The notes: generated from the sequence alone by a model not told the origin. A stretch of 64,000 nt of DNA from Thermothelomyces thermophilus ATCC 42464 (GCF_000226095.1 NC_016472.1:5208001-5272000); one strand, 5' to 3'; positions 11,268 to 23,902 are shown, numbered from the stretch's first letter. Program-made: numbers and translations.

Positions 11268-12815
11268 CTAGAACCTGCCGGTCTCGGCGGGCCGATAACC
11301 GTTAGCTCTCGGCGGCTCGTACTGTACGCCCGTCATCGACTCGGGTCCCTGAGGTGGTGGGCCCGTGGGCGACTGGAGCGACCGCAGCGGTGGCAGCTCC
11401 GGTGGTCGCGGTCTGCCATACTGGTCCTGGGAATAGGGATCCGTGACCGGGCGGGACTGCTGGGCCCCGTGCATCCGCTCGAGCTCACGGCGCAGCATGT
11501 CAATCTCGTTCTGCTGGGTTGCGTTGATGGTTTGGAGTTGCCTGATGAGATCGGCTTGGCGTTGGTGCTCCGAGATCGCTTCTACGGGGTTAGCTCCTGC
11601 ATGACAAGCGAGTCTAGAGCAATCGGGTTCGGAACCGACCTTTGGTCAAAATCTCCCACTTGGAAGCCTTGGAACCTCTCTCTTGAGGCATCAAATCCCT
11701 GAGCTGGTCAAACAGCTCCTTCATCTCTGTGCGCCGCTTTCTTTCGGCAAGCTTGTGGCTTACGCGCAGCTCAGGAGTCCTGCTGTACGGCTGGGTGCCG
11801 GCATGCGCGCTTCCCTCTTCGCTCCGTAGCTCTCCGATCTGCTTGTGTTGAAGGGTGTGGTGGTGAACCGTCGAGTACTCGCCAGAAGCATTCGACAGCC
11901 GCTGGTAGGGGGTAATGCTCTCCTCCAGGCGCCTTTGCCCTGGCGGCAGCCGGGACTCGGCAATGCTGCTTCTGCGCGAGTCGATCAGCGACCCGTTCGC
12001 AGTCGACGGCATCCGCTGGATCTCCTCCTCCGGGAAGGCCCAGGCCTGACCCTTGGTTGGCTCGGCTGCCCGGGCAATCTGGCTGGTGGCCGGGCCCGTG
12101 ATGGCGGGTGCAATCCTCATCGTTTTCGGGTGGCCGTCCGGGTTCCGCTCGGCACTTGGCTGGTAACCATTCGAGATACGGTGAACGGAGAGCGTGTCGA
12201 GAGCGGGACGCGGGTTCCTCTGCTGCTGCAAAGTCGTGTGGATCGAGGTCGTCGAATGGTTGTGGCTCGCATAGGGCGAGTTACCGAGCCTCATGTCGTG
12301 GAAACCCTGGTTGATCCTGCTATCCACGCTCTCTCTCCTCGACAGGGCCTCCGGTGTATCCCCGGAGACGAAACCGGCGCTGTTAGGGGCGGAGTCCATC
12401 GACTGCGTCCGGTCGAAGCGGCGGGGGTCGGAGCTTCCCGGTGTCGTTGGCGAGACCATTGACGCTACGCTCATGTTGCCGTTGCTGGTTGCCGGTGACA
12501 CGAGCGACTGCGGAAGCAGATGGGATGTCGTCGTCGTCGGAGACGGTGTCTTGTCGACGGGGGACGGCTGAAAACCCGAATGAGGAGGGCTCAGCACGCC
12601 CATACCTGAAGCTGCCGACGTGTCTGCAGAGTTTGAGATCAGCCAATTGGGTCCAGCGGGAGCCTTTTCTTTCTTCACAGGATCCGGAAAACCGCACGTT
12701 TGCTCGATGTGTCAGTGCTGGAAAAATACGCCGAGTCACGATTCTCCTCGGGCGAATTCAGCACGCAAGCCAGCCCGGCCGGAACCTTTTGGGATGCCGG
12801 GCGTTGTTGGTCCAT
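11268..12815 (-). CDS. bHLH transcription factor (DevR-like class)
   Basis: The model has three exons: 12815-12765, 12702-11640 and 11581-11268, giving 475 aa. It starts MDQQRPASQK. Intron 2 (11639-11582, 58 nt; branch GCTAAC, acceptor GTAG) is well supported because it splits the bHLH domain at ILTK-EAISEHQRQ. Intron 1 (62 nt, weak donor GTGCTG, branch CACTGAC) is less certain but restores the frame exactly. The middle is Ser/Thr/Pro-rich. The bHLH at about residues 330-395 has the DNA-contacting basic stretch SHKLAERKRRTEMKELFDQL with the E-R-x-R motif, followed by a heptad-rich helix (to about 405) for dimerisation and a Pro-rich tail. The domain resembles Aspergillus DevR-type regulators of development; orthology is inferred from the motif, not tested. 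Confidence 0.82.
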
Positions 12816-15286
12816 GGTGGCATCAAGTGGGCTGCTGCTGCGAGTTGAGATGTGCCAACTGCCCGACCAACTCGGTTGTGACTCCGGGGCCTAGGGGCGA
12901 TGCAGGAAATTCAGCAAGGTCCGGTCAAGCAGCTGCTGCTCGAAGGCCGGAGACGGGGCCACAACGCCGAGGGTGAGCCGAGGAGCGGTGCGTTGGCCGG
13001 GGCCGGCAAGAAGACTTTGAGGGTCTCGATCGGCAAGCTGCGTGGAGGGCCAATGGACTGATGTCGTTGGGGGAGGGGAGGGGGGGAAAGGATTCCCAGT
13101 CGGAAACGGGGATGGTCGGGCGCTAGATGGGCATGTAAAAAAGACAAAAAAGGAGCGACGGTTGGCCGAGAGGGAAGGGAAGTACGGATAGTCTAAGTGT
13201 GGAAAGGCTGCAGTTGTTCAGGTGCATATGGCCAAGTCGGGTCGTGGGCAGATGCAATATCGAGGGCGTGATCGAGACTGGGGTAGGGGGGGCAGACGAC
13301 AGGCGGCAAGGCCTTGAAGCGTGGGCGGACGGGCCAGCACGTTTTTCAAAGCAGCCAGCATTTGGTGCAAAGTGGAAAGCTGGGGCGGGTGCGCGCGTGT
13401 GGTGGGGCGCGAGGGACCAAAGCGCACCTCGCATTGGCTGGCTCAGCGTGGAATTGAGGGCCCGCTGTGTCCACTTCAAGACGGGGGCCTTTCAGCCACA
13501 TGCTATCGTCCGTCTTCCGTGCTCTGGGTTCCCGGTACGTTGCACGGGACGGACACGCTGCGTGCGTTCCAAGTGTGCAGATGCGAGTCCACTCAGGCGC
13601 ACGCAAGCCCACGCCAGTCTGGCGAGGCACAGATCTCTCTGGCTCCCCCCTCCAACACCGCTTTGGGTTGTAGCCGCCCGCCCAAAAAAGGCAGGAGCTC
13701 AACACTCACGGAGGCCAGGCGACCCGGCCCCTCTGGGCCACCCGGGCGTTTGCGGCTGGGATGTGCCTGCCATCGCCGCGTGGTTCGAGTTGCACTTAAC
13801 CACCAGCCGCAGATTTGCGCTCGGGGCAACAGCCGCATCAGAAGTACGCAATAAAAGCAGAAAGGTTGTAGAGTCGGCGCCTCCACACACCCGAGGCCCC
13901 GAGGACCTAGGCAACCTTGGTAGCAGATGCAGGCCGTCGCCGTGCTTTTCTGCAGCTGCTGCAGAAGAATGAATGTTAACGTTTACTTTTGCCGTGCAGC
14001 ATCGGTGGGGCTTGCAGTGGCGAGACGGGATGTGTGTGTAGTGGCGTACAGTAGTGACCTGTGGTAATCCCGTCTACGACACTAGGTGATTCACCATCCT
14101 GCCGTGGCCTGGCGCCCTCGCCATGTTCACCGTTCTCCGGTGGTTTGGTTCGCCGCACGTAGGCGACCCAGACTTTCGGCCATGCGTACGGTTTACACTT
14201 GCAGTCGACCGTGACAGCCAAGGCAACCCGGGGGACGCAGTTCCAGCGCGAGAGCGACGGTGAGGATGGTCCGTGGGCGAGTCGAACTCCTGCGGCCTCA
14301 GGTCAGGATCGCTGTGACATGAAAAGATTGCCTGCGCAGAAGATCACCCGGGACTAGCCCGCAAGCCATTCCGACCTTGAGGTAACACAATCACCAGCTC
14401 TCTGACAAGGTTTCTCAGGTAGATACGGCACCCAGGCATCGACAAAGTACTTGTGTAACAAGGTCAGGTAGGTCTACTGTACTATAGTGTCGTGTAACTG
14501 CTATTCATCCTTTTCCCTTTTTTCGGGATCGAGGTGACAAGTTCCTCAGTTTACCGATTCAATACAGAATGTTAAAAGTCCAGATATCCATTCCTTTACG
14601 CATGAAAGGCAAAGTTCAAGCGAGAGCTGAAAAAAAATGTATTTTGTGTTCAATGTCCCTTTTTTGAGGCGCTATTGTGATGGCCGACTTGCGCTTACAA
14701 GTGTTCCGTACAGGTCTGCCGAACCACTGGTACAATGGAAGAGGTCCGCGGAAGGTCCATGGCACTTGTGCGCAACCAATGTGACCTGTGCTGAAACCCG
14801 CGATTTGATGCGGGGTAAGATTGGCACTTACAATGGTAGGTAGCTCAATACCTAGACCGCGATTCAAAATTGCCTACAAAATCCGATATGCGTTACTTAA
14901 GGTTAGGGTATGTAGTCGAAGTAGAGCAAGAAAGTGCGGTGCCCAGCCCGTTTAGAAACCCTGCCACTGCTATATACTGTGGTAGTTCTCTTACCTCCGT
15001 ACCTACCTTGTTACCAAGTAGGTTTTTTTTGAGCGTGCTAGTAGTTTACACAGTAAAGCGCCTGCCGGCAATTTTTTGACACTAAATTGTGTATGCAATG
15101 AGTGCACTGCAAATTAACAAGAAGCTGCCCTTGAGGCGGCTTATTAGTCTACTGTACTATAACTATGTACTGTACGTATGTATGTATGTACATACATACG
15201 GACTACATACATCTGCAATGGCGCCCTCCTCGGCGTAATTTCCTAGAGGCGTAACAGTACTAGAGAAACACTAGACCGGCTCAATA
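12816..15286. other. Promoter of the bHLH gene and intergenic DNA
   Basis: Plus-strand purine tracts near 13050-13110 (pyrimidine-rich on the minus strand) fit the leader/promoter of the bHLH gene. The ORFs at 13.2-14.0 kb are GC-frame artefacts. From 14.4 to 15.25 kb the sequence is rich in GTAC, TACCTAC and GTATGTATG motifs, including a palindromic GTATGTATGTACATACATAC near 15178-15197. No gene is seen. Confidence 0.55.
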
Positions 15287-15383
15287 CCCGGTGGTTAGTT
15301 GCTGACTAATTAGTTCAGGACTACCACCTGTCTCCCGACAGGTGGGGCCAAAACCCCCAGACATGCCAATACGGCCGGACAGG
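15287..15383 (+). repeat. Left terminal inverted repeat of the DNA transposon
   Basis: The 97 bp pair with 16010-16106 in inverted orientation with 94 of 97 positions matching. It includes the internal 8-bp-stem hairpin. Confidence 0.9.
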
Positions 15384-16009
15384 AAGACAATCAATCAATT
15401 ACAGTAATATTTCTCTTTCAGCAACGCTCTCAATTACAGTAATACCTTCTCTTATACCTTCTCTTTTAGCCTCCTAGTAATGGTTATTGTCTTCTGTCCC
15501 TGGCGTTGCTACTACAGATTTGTAGGCTCGTCACTTCTTAAACCTCCTGATATCCTTGATGATGGCTATATATAGAGACTCCTTCTTAACCCTAGATAGA
15601 GATGGTGACTCGATATCCTCTTCCTGCCTATCTTCACTGTCTGTGAAGTCAAATCTGTCATCGTCACTGTCGTCAATTGACATTACAGACGTGCCGCTAA
15701 TCTATATCCCAGGACGTTCAGGGGATAGGAGTTTGACTTCTGACAACGGCTTCTTAGCTGACCAGGGGATTGGGACTTCTTTTCTATCTCTAAAGTCGAA
15801 AAATGCTAATAGCTGACGCTCCTTCTAGTCTTGAATAGTTGAGCCGTGTACCGTATATTGGGTTCCTTTCTATAGGGTAAACGGCTGGTTCGGTGGCGAG
15901 TTTGAGCGGCAAGGAGCCATTTGGCGGCCCGTATACTAGCCGGTTCCTAGATTTGGTCTGTTAGAGGTATCGTATATAGGAAAGTGGCTTGTGGCAGTGG
16001 TTGTATCTT

Positions 16010-16106
16010 CCTGTCCGGCTATATTGGCATGTCCGGGGGTTTTGGCCCCACCTGTCGGGAGACAGGTGGTAGTCCTGAACTAATTAGTCAGCAACTAACC
16101 ACCGGG
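16010..16106 (-). repeat. Right terminal inverted repeat of the DNA transposon
   Basis: This is the inverted partner of 15287-15383. The mismatches are C/T or G/A transitions, compatible with light RIP or deamination. Confidence 0.9.
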
Positions 16107-19100
16107 TAATGCCCTTCCCGCGGCGCCGCAAATGCAAGAGCATGTTCGGCCTATCTCCGTCGTTAATCCGGCCCTATTTATTCTTTTCTCCTTCTTTTTT
16201 TATCTCCCCTGCTTATTTTCCCTAGTGGCACGGGACGCATAGGATTCAGCGACCACGATCTTTCTCAGCTACTTTGCGATGACCTGGCGTTTTTGGTCAC
16301 CGAGTTGGAATTGGGAAGGTGGATGTTTCGTCCTCAAGCGAAATCCTTCCCCGAACCCGGACTTGAGCATGGAAGCCCGGGAAGAGGGCATGTACCCGGT
16401 ACATTTCTGCTGGTTGTCCCCTGGACGCATGGGCTGGGTTAGCTGGCGATCCGGGGATGCAGAATCCGCACTAGCGCCGAGTGACAACAGATCGCGACCC
16501 CACACAACACGCTCAAGCTTCTTCACCACTTTTGCCGAGACGATTGGCACGGCACGTGTCGCTCAGATGCCGGCGTGCCCACGCCCAAATCTCGGCCAAA
16601 TATCGAGTCATCCCAGCCCTTTGAGGTTCCCAGGGGAGCGTGGCAGATCGCCCCACTCCAATCGTCCCCACACGTTTTTTCAGCACAAAGTTACGGAGTA
16701 TGTTCTGCAATCTCAGTGGACGTCGTGGATGCGGGAAAAAAAGAAGCTTATCAACGTCCTAGTCACTCCGCTCCGACTGGCCGACCGCTACGAATCACGA
16801 AATACACAACTAGTGCGTCCTCAATTGCGACCAAGTGTTTGTTTGTTTGCGCGCGCGCGTGCGTCAAATGTCTACACAGTAGGGAACTGTGGGAACTGGA
16901 ATCAACGGGTTGTACGGAGTAGTGTATTATACTTTGAGGACCTGCGCAACCTGACTTCGGGTAATTTCAGACAGCACGGCTACACACTAACGTAGGGATT
17001 ACAATAGGTAACGTTACTAACTTCGAAGATAATCGAGCCCCGACGTTGTCCGAATCCGCCACTAATAAATCCTGCCAACAAGCCAGCCCGAAAAAGGAAC
17101 CACCCGACCCTGGACGTCCACACCACCGGAGACCCTGCAGCGGCTATCCCGGGCTGGATGCTCCGCAAGCACCGTATGTACTGTACACAGTATATACGCA
17201 TATCCTTACAAGTCCGTACAGCAGAGGACGTTACAAGCATGTTCATATGTACCTGGTGTTGCCAACAGTACAGAGTACCAAAGAGCAAAACAGGAAATGA
17301 GCAAACAAGCGGCCGCCTAGACGATCGGGCCCAAATCTTCTCACTGTCTTGTCTGCTACTCCGCTTTTGGGGCGACGTGCTAAACTGTCTCTCGATCGAG
17401 TCGCCCACGTGCTGGAGTCTTGTTTAGCAGCTCTTCTCGGCTCCACACCCAGGGGTGGGGTAGTCAAAAGGAAGCATTCCCAGCAACCAACACTACTACG
17501 TGCCGGTGACGCTCGTTACCAAGAACCCACAGCAGAGCATTGCACTACGGATACAAAATTGACGGTTGGCTGCAGTTAGCCGCAGGGGTCAATGGTTGGC
17601 TCAGCCTATTTCCTGTGCCCCTAGAATAAAATACAATAAATGATGGAAGATATAAAAAATAGATATAAAAAAAACTGTTACAGATAGCCCGGCGGTACTG
17701 CAAGACCAACCTCTCGCTTGGTATCACACATGGTGTGGTAGCTGAGGTCGATTCGTGGCCTTCAAAACTGTCCCCTAGGTCGCCGATGCGGCCGATCATG
17801 CCAGGAACGAGATCGATTCTGCACCCACAACCCGGGTCTTTCGTGCGCATACACTATGCAATGGACCTCGATGAGCCGCCTTCAGATACTGACAACCGTG
17901 GCGTGTCGTCCGCCATAACGATCGATATCGACCATTGTCGTCTGACCTTCCGCCAGGATCGACCTGATAGTTGTAGGCATGTCGGTACATACACCACGGT
18001 AAATTTACCGGTGCATTTCTTGGCGGCTCAGGCAGCACCTCGCGCAGCCGCCAAAACAGCATCGGTTGCTTCCTGCGCTAGCCTACTCCGTTGAGATTAG
18101 CCCTGGCCGGGGTTTCCGTCTTGGGGTCTTTAGCCATGCTTTCTGAATCCCACCAAGCACAGAGGTCTCACGGGCAGTCTCTCTTGGACTCTTGTCCTCC
18201 CCCAGCCCGGCCGCTATTTCTTGGGTAAGTACGGTACACAGCAGTCGACTCGTCGCCCTTTATATGATGTATTTTCCCGCAGTCTTAGGACCGGAGGTTG
18301 TATTATTATTACACTGGATGCATGTGGAAACACTGAGCATAATTAATCATAGGCCACACAGAGGCTGCATGCGCTATTTAGTGGGATTAGGATCACCGTG
18401 CGCTTCAAGGCCCCTCTCCGATACTGATCGGACGTCAGGGGCCGAGGTTCCCTTAACCTCTCTAGACGGAGGAGTTATCTGCGGGCTAATCAACGGGTAC
18501 AGCACACCCCTTTCCGTGCCGTTTTGAAACCCAGAGAGGAGCGCGAGGGACGCCTCTTATGAACAGTCCTGATCATCAGTTGCAGTCAACCTCAGTTCTG
18601 CATACCTTACTTACAAGCATGTATATCTTCCCTTGTCTGTACGCTGATCTGCCTACTTGCTAGTCACCTAGTCATTTTCTAACCCCTCTCTTTGTCTATT
18701 AATTAACCGTCGAAATCAACCTACATGGGATTAGGATGCTACCAGTGCTAGAGAGCCAGTACTCCTCAGCTCGCTGCGGAAACGGACGAAGGCCAGGTTG
18801 CACATTCTTCTAAGGGGATGCCATTCAGAAATTAAAGCCCTCCAGAAACAGGATGTCCTTTTGTGAGTATGAATTATCAGTGAGACCGCATTCCGGAGCG
18901 CCGCGACAGGGTGGCGTCGATTGCTGACCACCTCCCTATGGCAGTTCAAGTATGACTGACCAAAGGACGCGGACAGGCACGAGTGCGCAGCACAGATTAA
19001 CGCACATATCCAGACGTGTGTCTGTGTTACGTGCTATTGCCTCTTGCATGCCGTGAAACACTCTTACATATACATGTGGTGAGGCCGAGCTACCTTCTCT

Positions 19101-19930
19101 ATGGTCATGGGCTCCAAGTTGCGAGTGCCGTTGCCCTCCCATTCTCCCCTCAGTTCAAGTTCTACAGGTTTAGACACGAGGGGAAACCCTGAGAGCTGTT
19201 CCGGTAGCCACGGTACAGCGCGGCACATAAGATGACTTATTGCAGACTGTTCTCAGCTATGTTCTCGAACCTAAGGACCAAAGGCATTCTGAGGCAATTG
19301 GCCGTGATATGGTACTCAGCTGAAAGGGTGGTATCTCATTGGGTTTAAGTTTATTTTGCTCGAGTATCAACACAGCTCTACACGAATCTCATAGTTCTGA
19401 TCCTTTTTGGCCGAAGGGCCGAGTAGTACCGGCAGCTTTGGGATGGGGACCTAGTAGCACCCGCGTTTGGAACTTGGAGGCGTATGAAACATGAGGCCTA
19501 ATTAGGGCACGAGTTAAGTTCGGTCCAGTCGCCTTTTGACCATCTAGTTTCACCCCTCGTGCAGAAACATGGTGTAACGGAACGAATGCACAGGCATCTA
19601 CCAGTACCTGGCTAGGTTCTGACTCTCTCTGATACACTCCCTATCTTCTCCAATTCTCAGGTAGATCGAGAGCGATACTCTACTCCTTCCTTCCCTTCTA
19701 GGTCTCCTTGTCTCAGATGATACACTCATTTTAGAAGCCGGCATTCGCTGCGATAGTCAGGTCCTTCATAGTCTCGGGCCCTGAGAAGATTCTCCACTAG
19801 ATCATCCAAACATAGGTACTATACCTGCAATACTTAGGCTGCGCAACTCGGATCAATCGATAGGTTCAGTTATTAGAATATCATTACCGATATCTCTGCC
19901 TCAATTTAGGCATGATCACATCGCACTGCC
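16107..19930. other. Intergenic DNA between transposon and retroelement block, no gene seen
   Basis: The composition is that of normal non-RIPed intergenic DNA. The longest ORF (16279-16995, plus) lacks domains and protein-like composition. No tRNA, rRNA or further terminal repeat is recognised. The switch to TpA-rich sequence at about 19.93 kb is abrupt and marks the retroelement boundary. Confidence 0.5.
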
Positions 19931-20223
19931 TAATTGTACTTTCAAGATTTCTAGTCTTAATCCGCCTATTACAGCATTTGGCTGTCTGTAGGTCAGATCT
20001 GACTGACCTACTAACAGGGATAACGAGCCAGGGTGTTAACATATATTTAGATAGCATCTCTAAATGCCTCTAGCACTTAGAACAATCAACGCTTTTATCA
20101 CCTACTTCCATAGACCATACCAGTTAGTCTAGGAGTGCCGCCCACGGCACGAATACCGCTATAGTATCGTACCTATTTACAGCCTTCCAGAGCTATATCA
20201 ATTATAGCTACTAAGCTATAGCA
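19931..20223 (+). repeat. Left LTR of element D
   Basis: It is the direct repeat of 52974-53267, clearest from about 19962 onwards. It contains GGTCAG-ATCTGA-CTGACC and ends in CA, with TGG of a possible primer-binding site two bases later (20226). Compared with the right copy it carries mainly G-to-A changes. Confidence 0.75.
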
Positions 20224-20329
20224 AGTGGTACCTATTACCGGTTCGAATCTACGATCTCGTTGCCAATCGCGAGCGTTTAAACGCTATAGGAGACCATTTA
20301 CCTAGGCAAGCGACTATATCCCTCTGCTT

Positions 20330-23300
20330 AAGTAGACGCCTAAATGGTTAGATACGACGGTAATAGTAACTCTATTAAGATCCGATGAACAAGCCTAAAC
20401 TACGATAAGTGTGTTAGACCTATTACTTTGTCGTTAGAAACGCCTATAGGTATTAGATTTAGAGGCTTACTCTAATAGAACTTCAAATCCTTAAGCTAGC
20501 GATATCTCTCGAGGACGCTAACTAGTACTTAGCTTATATATAAGACTTTAACGACTATCTAATTAATAAAGATTACTTAGAGTTATAGAATCTTAACGAG
20601 TATATATTAAAGGGACTTATAAACCGCTTTATTAAGCGCCTTCCCTAGCTTTTAGACTAGGCGTTTATTTTATTATTACTATTAGAAGTAAGAACTATAT
20701 TAGAAGTACAAGTTTAGAAGGAATCCTAACTTAAGAAATCTTTAAAGACCTTAAAAATGCTAAGTCTTAATAGCTTAATTTAATAATTTACTATACTACT
20801 AGAAATAGCCTTATAAAGGATAACTCTACCTATTAGCCTATTAGAGCTACTAGAGATATTAAGGCCTAAACTAAACCTAATAGGTTTAAGTTAATAAGGT
20901 AATTAAGTATTAAGTAGACCTATTAGAATTACCTAAACTATAATTATAACTAATATACTAAGGGAGCTTCTAGAAAGGAAAGAACCTTAATAAGGGTCTT
21001 TTTAAACCTTTTAGCTAATAGCTTATCTAATAGAGGAATTATTAATAGTAATGCTAATACTAGTAAGAGATACCTTAACTAGGGGGTATATACCCCTCTT
21101 ATTATTAGATTTAACTAAGAAGATAATTATAAGACTACTTTAATAGGCTATAGTTAGACTCCTATAGAATGTTATGATTAAACTAACAGATATTAGTTCC
21201 CTTTAGCTATAGTTAGTATATATATTATTATAACTGGTTACTAACTAGGTATAGAAGATTACTAATATTAGGTTACTTTAGCTAGATATTGACCGAAAGA
21301 TTACTAATAGCTAGCTAATCTTCTATTATAAGAAGATCTCTTATTATATAGATACTAATCTCTAAATCGAGTATATCTATAATATAGTTAAGAGAAACGT
21401 CTCTAAGGAACTCCTCTTATAGAATAACCTATAGGTATTATTCTATAGGTTAGCTCTATAGTAATATAAATAGCAATTATTACTTACTAAGAAGGAGACT
21501 CTTTACTTAAGTATAGAGACGTAGCTCTAAAGGATTAAGGAATAGTTTAGCATCTAGTTTAATTAGGTAGGCTAATAGCTAGTTTAGAATAATTATACTA
21601 AAGATAACCTTATTATAGGTAAATTAATCCGTGAATTTATAATAGACCTTTTCTATTATACCTAAGTCTAGGGAGATAAGATAAACTATTAGCTTTTGAT
21701 TAGACTTTAGTTAGCGATAACCCTAGTACTCCATAAGCTCTATCCTAAGCTATAGGAAATAGATACTCTTAACTAATACCTTCTTTATATTATTAAAAAG
21801 TAGGAAGTACTATCTGAAGAGCTTAAAGCTAAAAGGAAGGTATAGAAAGCCGCTATATTTAACGTTAAGGATATATCTAATAGACTAAGTAGTAATAATA
21901 GCAATAGTAGCCTTGAAGATTAAGCTAATTAGTTATATACTAAGCTAAGATAGAGTAATCAAGGCTAATAGTACTAGTCTGACTACTATAGGTAAAGAGA
22001 GGAATAGAAACGTAAGTATCTTCTATAAGGGGAGCGATACTAAGGCTATAACTAGGAGCCTTACCTAAAAGACTATAATGACTAAAGCAGAGGTAACTAT
22101 CCCTAGGGCATTAGAGCCTAAGAGAAGGGTAGATATAGTAAGCAGAATTCCTATTTCTAACGATTCTATCACTATAGCTAGAAATATATTAATAAGAATA
22201 GTACCTACTACTATTATAATACTATAGTAATATCTAGTAAGGATAAGAAAGCTAAAGCCAATTATAAGGAGCTTAAAGCTACTAGCTATCTCCTAATTAG
22301 TAACTATAAATTTAAAACTAATGGAGATAATAGCGATAGAGAGGCGTACTTCCTTAATACCGTTAAGGAAGACTATATCTAGGAAGATAGTAATATCTAT
22401 AGGCTCTACAGATAGTCATTCGCAAGCTAAGGAGCGCTATACCGTCACTTACACTAGAATTATAGAAAGAAACTACGACTACTAGAACTACTAAAGAAGG
22501 AAGACCTTCCCTAGGTAGAACGGGACTTTATAAAAGGAGCGATTATACTATTAGAACTGCCTAAGGAACAGGAATAGAAAATCGTACTCCTCTCCTTCGA
22601 ACCTGGCTAAGTAGTAGAAGCTAACCTAAGCATAGAAATACCCTTCTACCGGCTAAGGAAAACGTCTTACCTACGTATTCTAGTTCGAGCTAACCTAGGA
22701 GATCAAACTACAGATATCTGTTTCGATATAGGCAGTTTAACTAACCTAGTTAACTAGATATAGATTACCTAATAGGTAAAGAATCCCTAATAGATTAAGG
22801 GCAAACCCTATACCTTTAAGGGAGTTAATTCAAAGACTAGGATTAGCAAATAGGTCGAATTTGACTTCTATATCCTAGGGAAGGCTAGGAATATACTAAT
22901 CGACGGATATATCTATATTATAGCCGATGTTATTAACGAACTTACTCTAAAAATACTCCTAGGCACCGACTTTATAACGGCTTATAGTGTCAAGATTAAC
23001 TTTGTCAAGGGCATCTATACCTTTAGATTGCTAGTAAATATAAAGGTCTGTAGGGACATTATAAAGAAGAACCCTAAGTCTATCTCTTAGAAGGTTACTA
23101 CTATCTGGTATATTATTATTCCTATATACTTCACCTAGATAGTTAAGATTTATTTTATATTATTACCTAATAATATCCTAGAGAGTAAGTGCTTTTACTT
23201 TACTACTAGCCAAGATAGGGTCTAGAATACTATAGTTAATCGGTATATACCCCTAGTAGCTATCGTTAGAAATGATATTAATATCCTTATAGTTATCCGG

Positions 23301-23441
23301 AAAGGAGATAAGATTAGCTATCTCTTAGAATACCATAGGGAGGATACTACTACCTAGGTTAATATAAGCGATATAGAGGATATATAGACTAAGGTCTAGG
23401 AAGGAATTACTAAGTAAGAGCTAAAGGAAAAGCTAGAAGAG
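20330..23441 (+). pseudogene. Element D gag and protease region (RIP-inactivated)
   Basis: Reading through the RIP stops gives one long hydrophilic, Gln/Lys-rich frame. A zinc-finger-like patch (RQSFASQGALYRHLHQNYR) lies near 22405-22465. An aspartic protease motif lies near 22711-22740 (CFDIGSLTNLV, where the second Gly-site codon GGC is kept and DTG reads DIG). The frame is then cut by insertion of element A at 23441. The most AT-rich part, 20.4-21.3 kb, is too decayed to delimit gag precisely. A C2H2-like patch ahead of the protease is seen in several long fungal gypsy polyproteins. Not functional. Confidence 0.7.
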
Positions 23442-23889
23442 TGTCACGGATAAGCATATAGACGGCCCGGCAGGCTACAGCCAGGACGCGGGACATTCCG
23501 ACAGCTAATCACTTGACGGACCAATCAGAAGATTATCACTGCCAAGACTAAGGTCTTCACTAGTGATAATAACATGTCACCGTCGACAACACGGAATCAC
23601 AGAGTAAAAGGAGAAATGGTACTAGTAATAACTATTAAAGAGGGACAGATAATTATATATATATAGCTAGCCAGTCACTCGTTATAGTGGACTCTAGGAG
23701 TTTACCAGTAGTAATAATCATAATCATAGTACTTATACTAAGCATTGCTAATTACTATAAGAGATAACTCTAAGTGTTGTTATAAACCCTTTAGCTTTAC
23801 CGAATCCCTTAGACGACCTGCCTGCCTGTCCCGCCTAATCTACCTTCGTCTAAACCCTTTTAGAAGAAGTCTAAGTTAGGTTCGTTACA
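23442..23889 (+). repeat. Left LTR of element A
   Basis: It is the direct repeat of 38088-38535. The first about 240 bp (U3, starting TGTCACGGATAAGCATATAG) are unlike the B/E LTR; the last about 200 bp are shared with B and E. A TATATATATA box near 23655 lies about 50 bp before the inferred RNA start at about 23707. Confidence 0.92.
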
Positions 23890-23891
23890 CG

Positions 23892-23902
23892 TTGTTACTA
23901 CT
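23892..23902 (+). other. Self-primer binding site of element A
   Basis: TTGTTACTACT lies directly after the left LTR. Its ancestral form TTGTTACCACT is the exact complement of AGTGGTAACAA, found inside the LTR (38353-38363 in the right copy). No tRNA-type TGG primer site is present. An 11-nt match between the RNA 5' end and the primer site is the arrangement known for Tf1 self-priming. Confidence 0.6.

Larger units (their letters stand above)
15287..16106. mobile_element. 820-bp non-autonomous DNA transposon (MITE-like, TA duplication)
   Basis: The 97-bp ends are inverted repeats of each other with three mismatches, all transitions. The outer ends are CCCGGTGGTTAGTTGC at the left and its complement at the right, each directly flanked by TA (15285-15286 and 16107-16108). 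This is the target duplication of the Tc1/mariner/pogo superfamily. Inside each repeat is a hairpin, CCACCTGT-CTCCCG-ACAGGTGG. The core has no transposase; an 86-codon Ser-rich ORF (15556-15816) is probably chance. It would need a transposase supplied in trans. Superfamily placement rests on the TA duplication only. Confidence 0.85.

Noticed and set aside
13199-13972. 257-codon plus-strand ORF upstream of the bHLH gene
   Set aside because: Several frames are open here because of GC content; composition is not protein-like and it overlaps the likely promoter/leader of the bHLH gene.
14265-14310. tRNA-like T-arm (GTTCGACT on the minus strand)
   Set aside because: No pairing acceptor stem, D-arm or anticodon arm could be built around it.
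16279-16995. 238-codon plus-strand ORF
   Set aside because: No domain, high Trp/Arg/Ser content, no conserved-looking segment and no promoter tract.
20226-20310. TTCGAA-containing sequence after the left LTR of D, at first taken for a tRNA gene
   Set aside because: T-arm and acceptor do not pair; it is more likely the primer-binding region and leader of element D.
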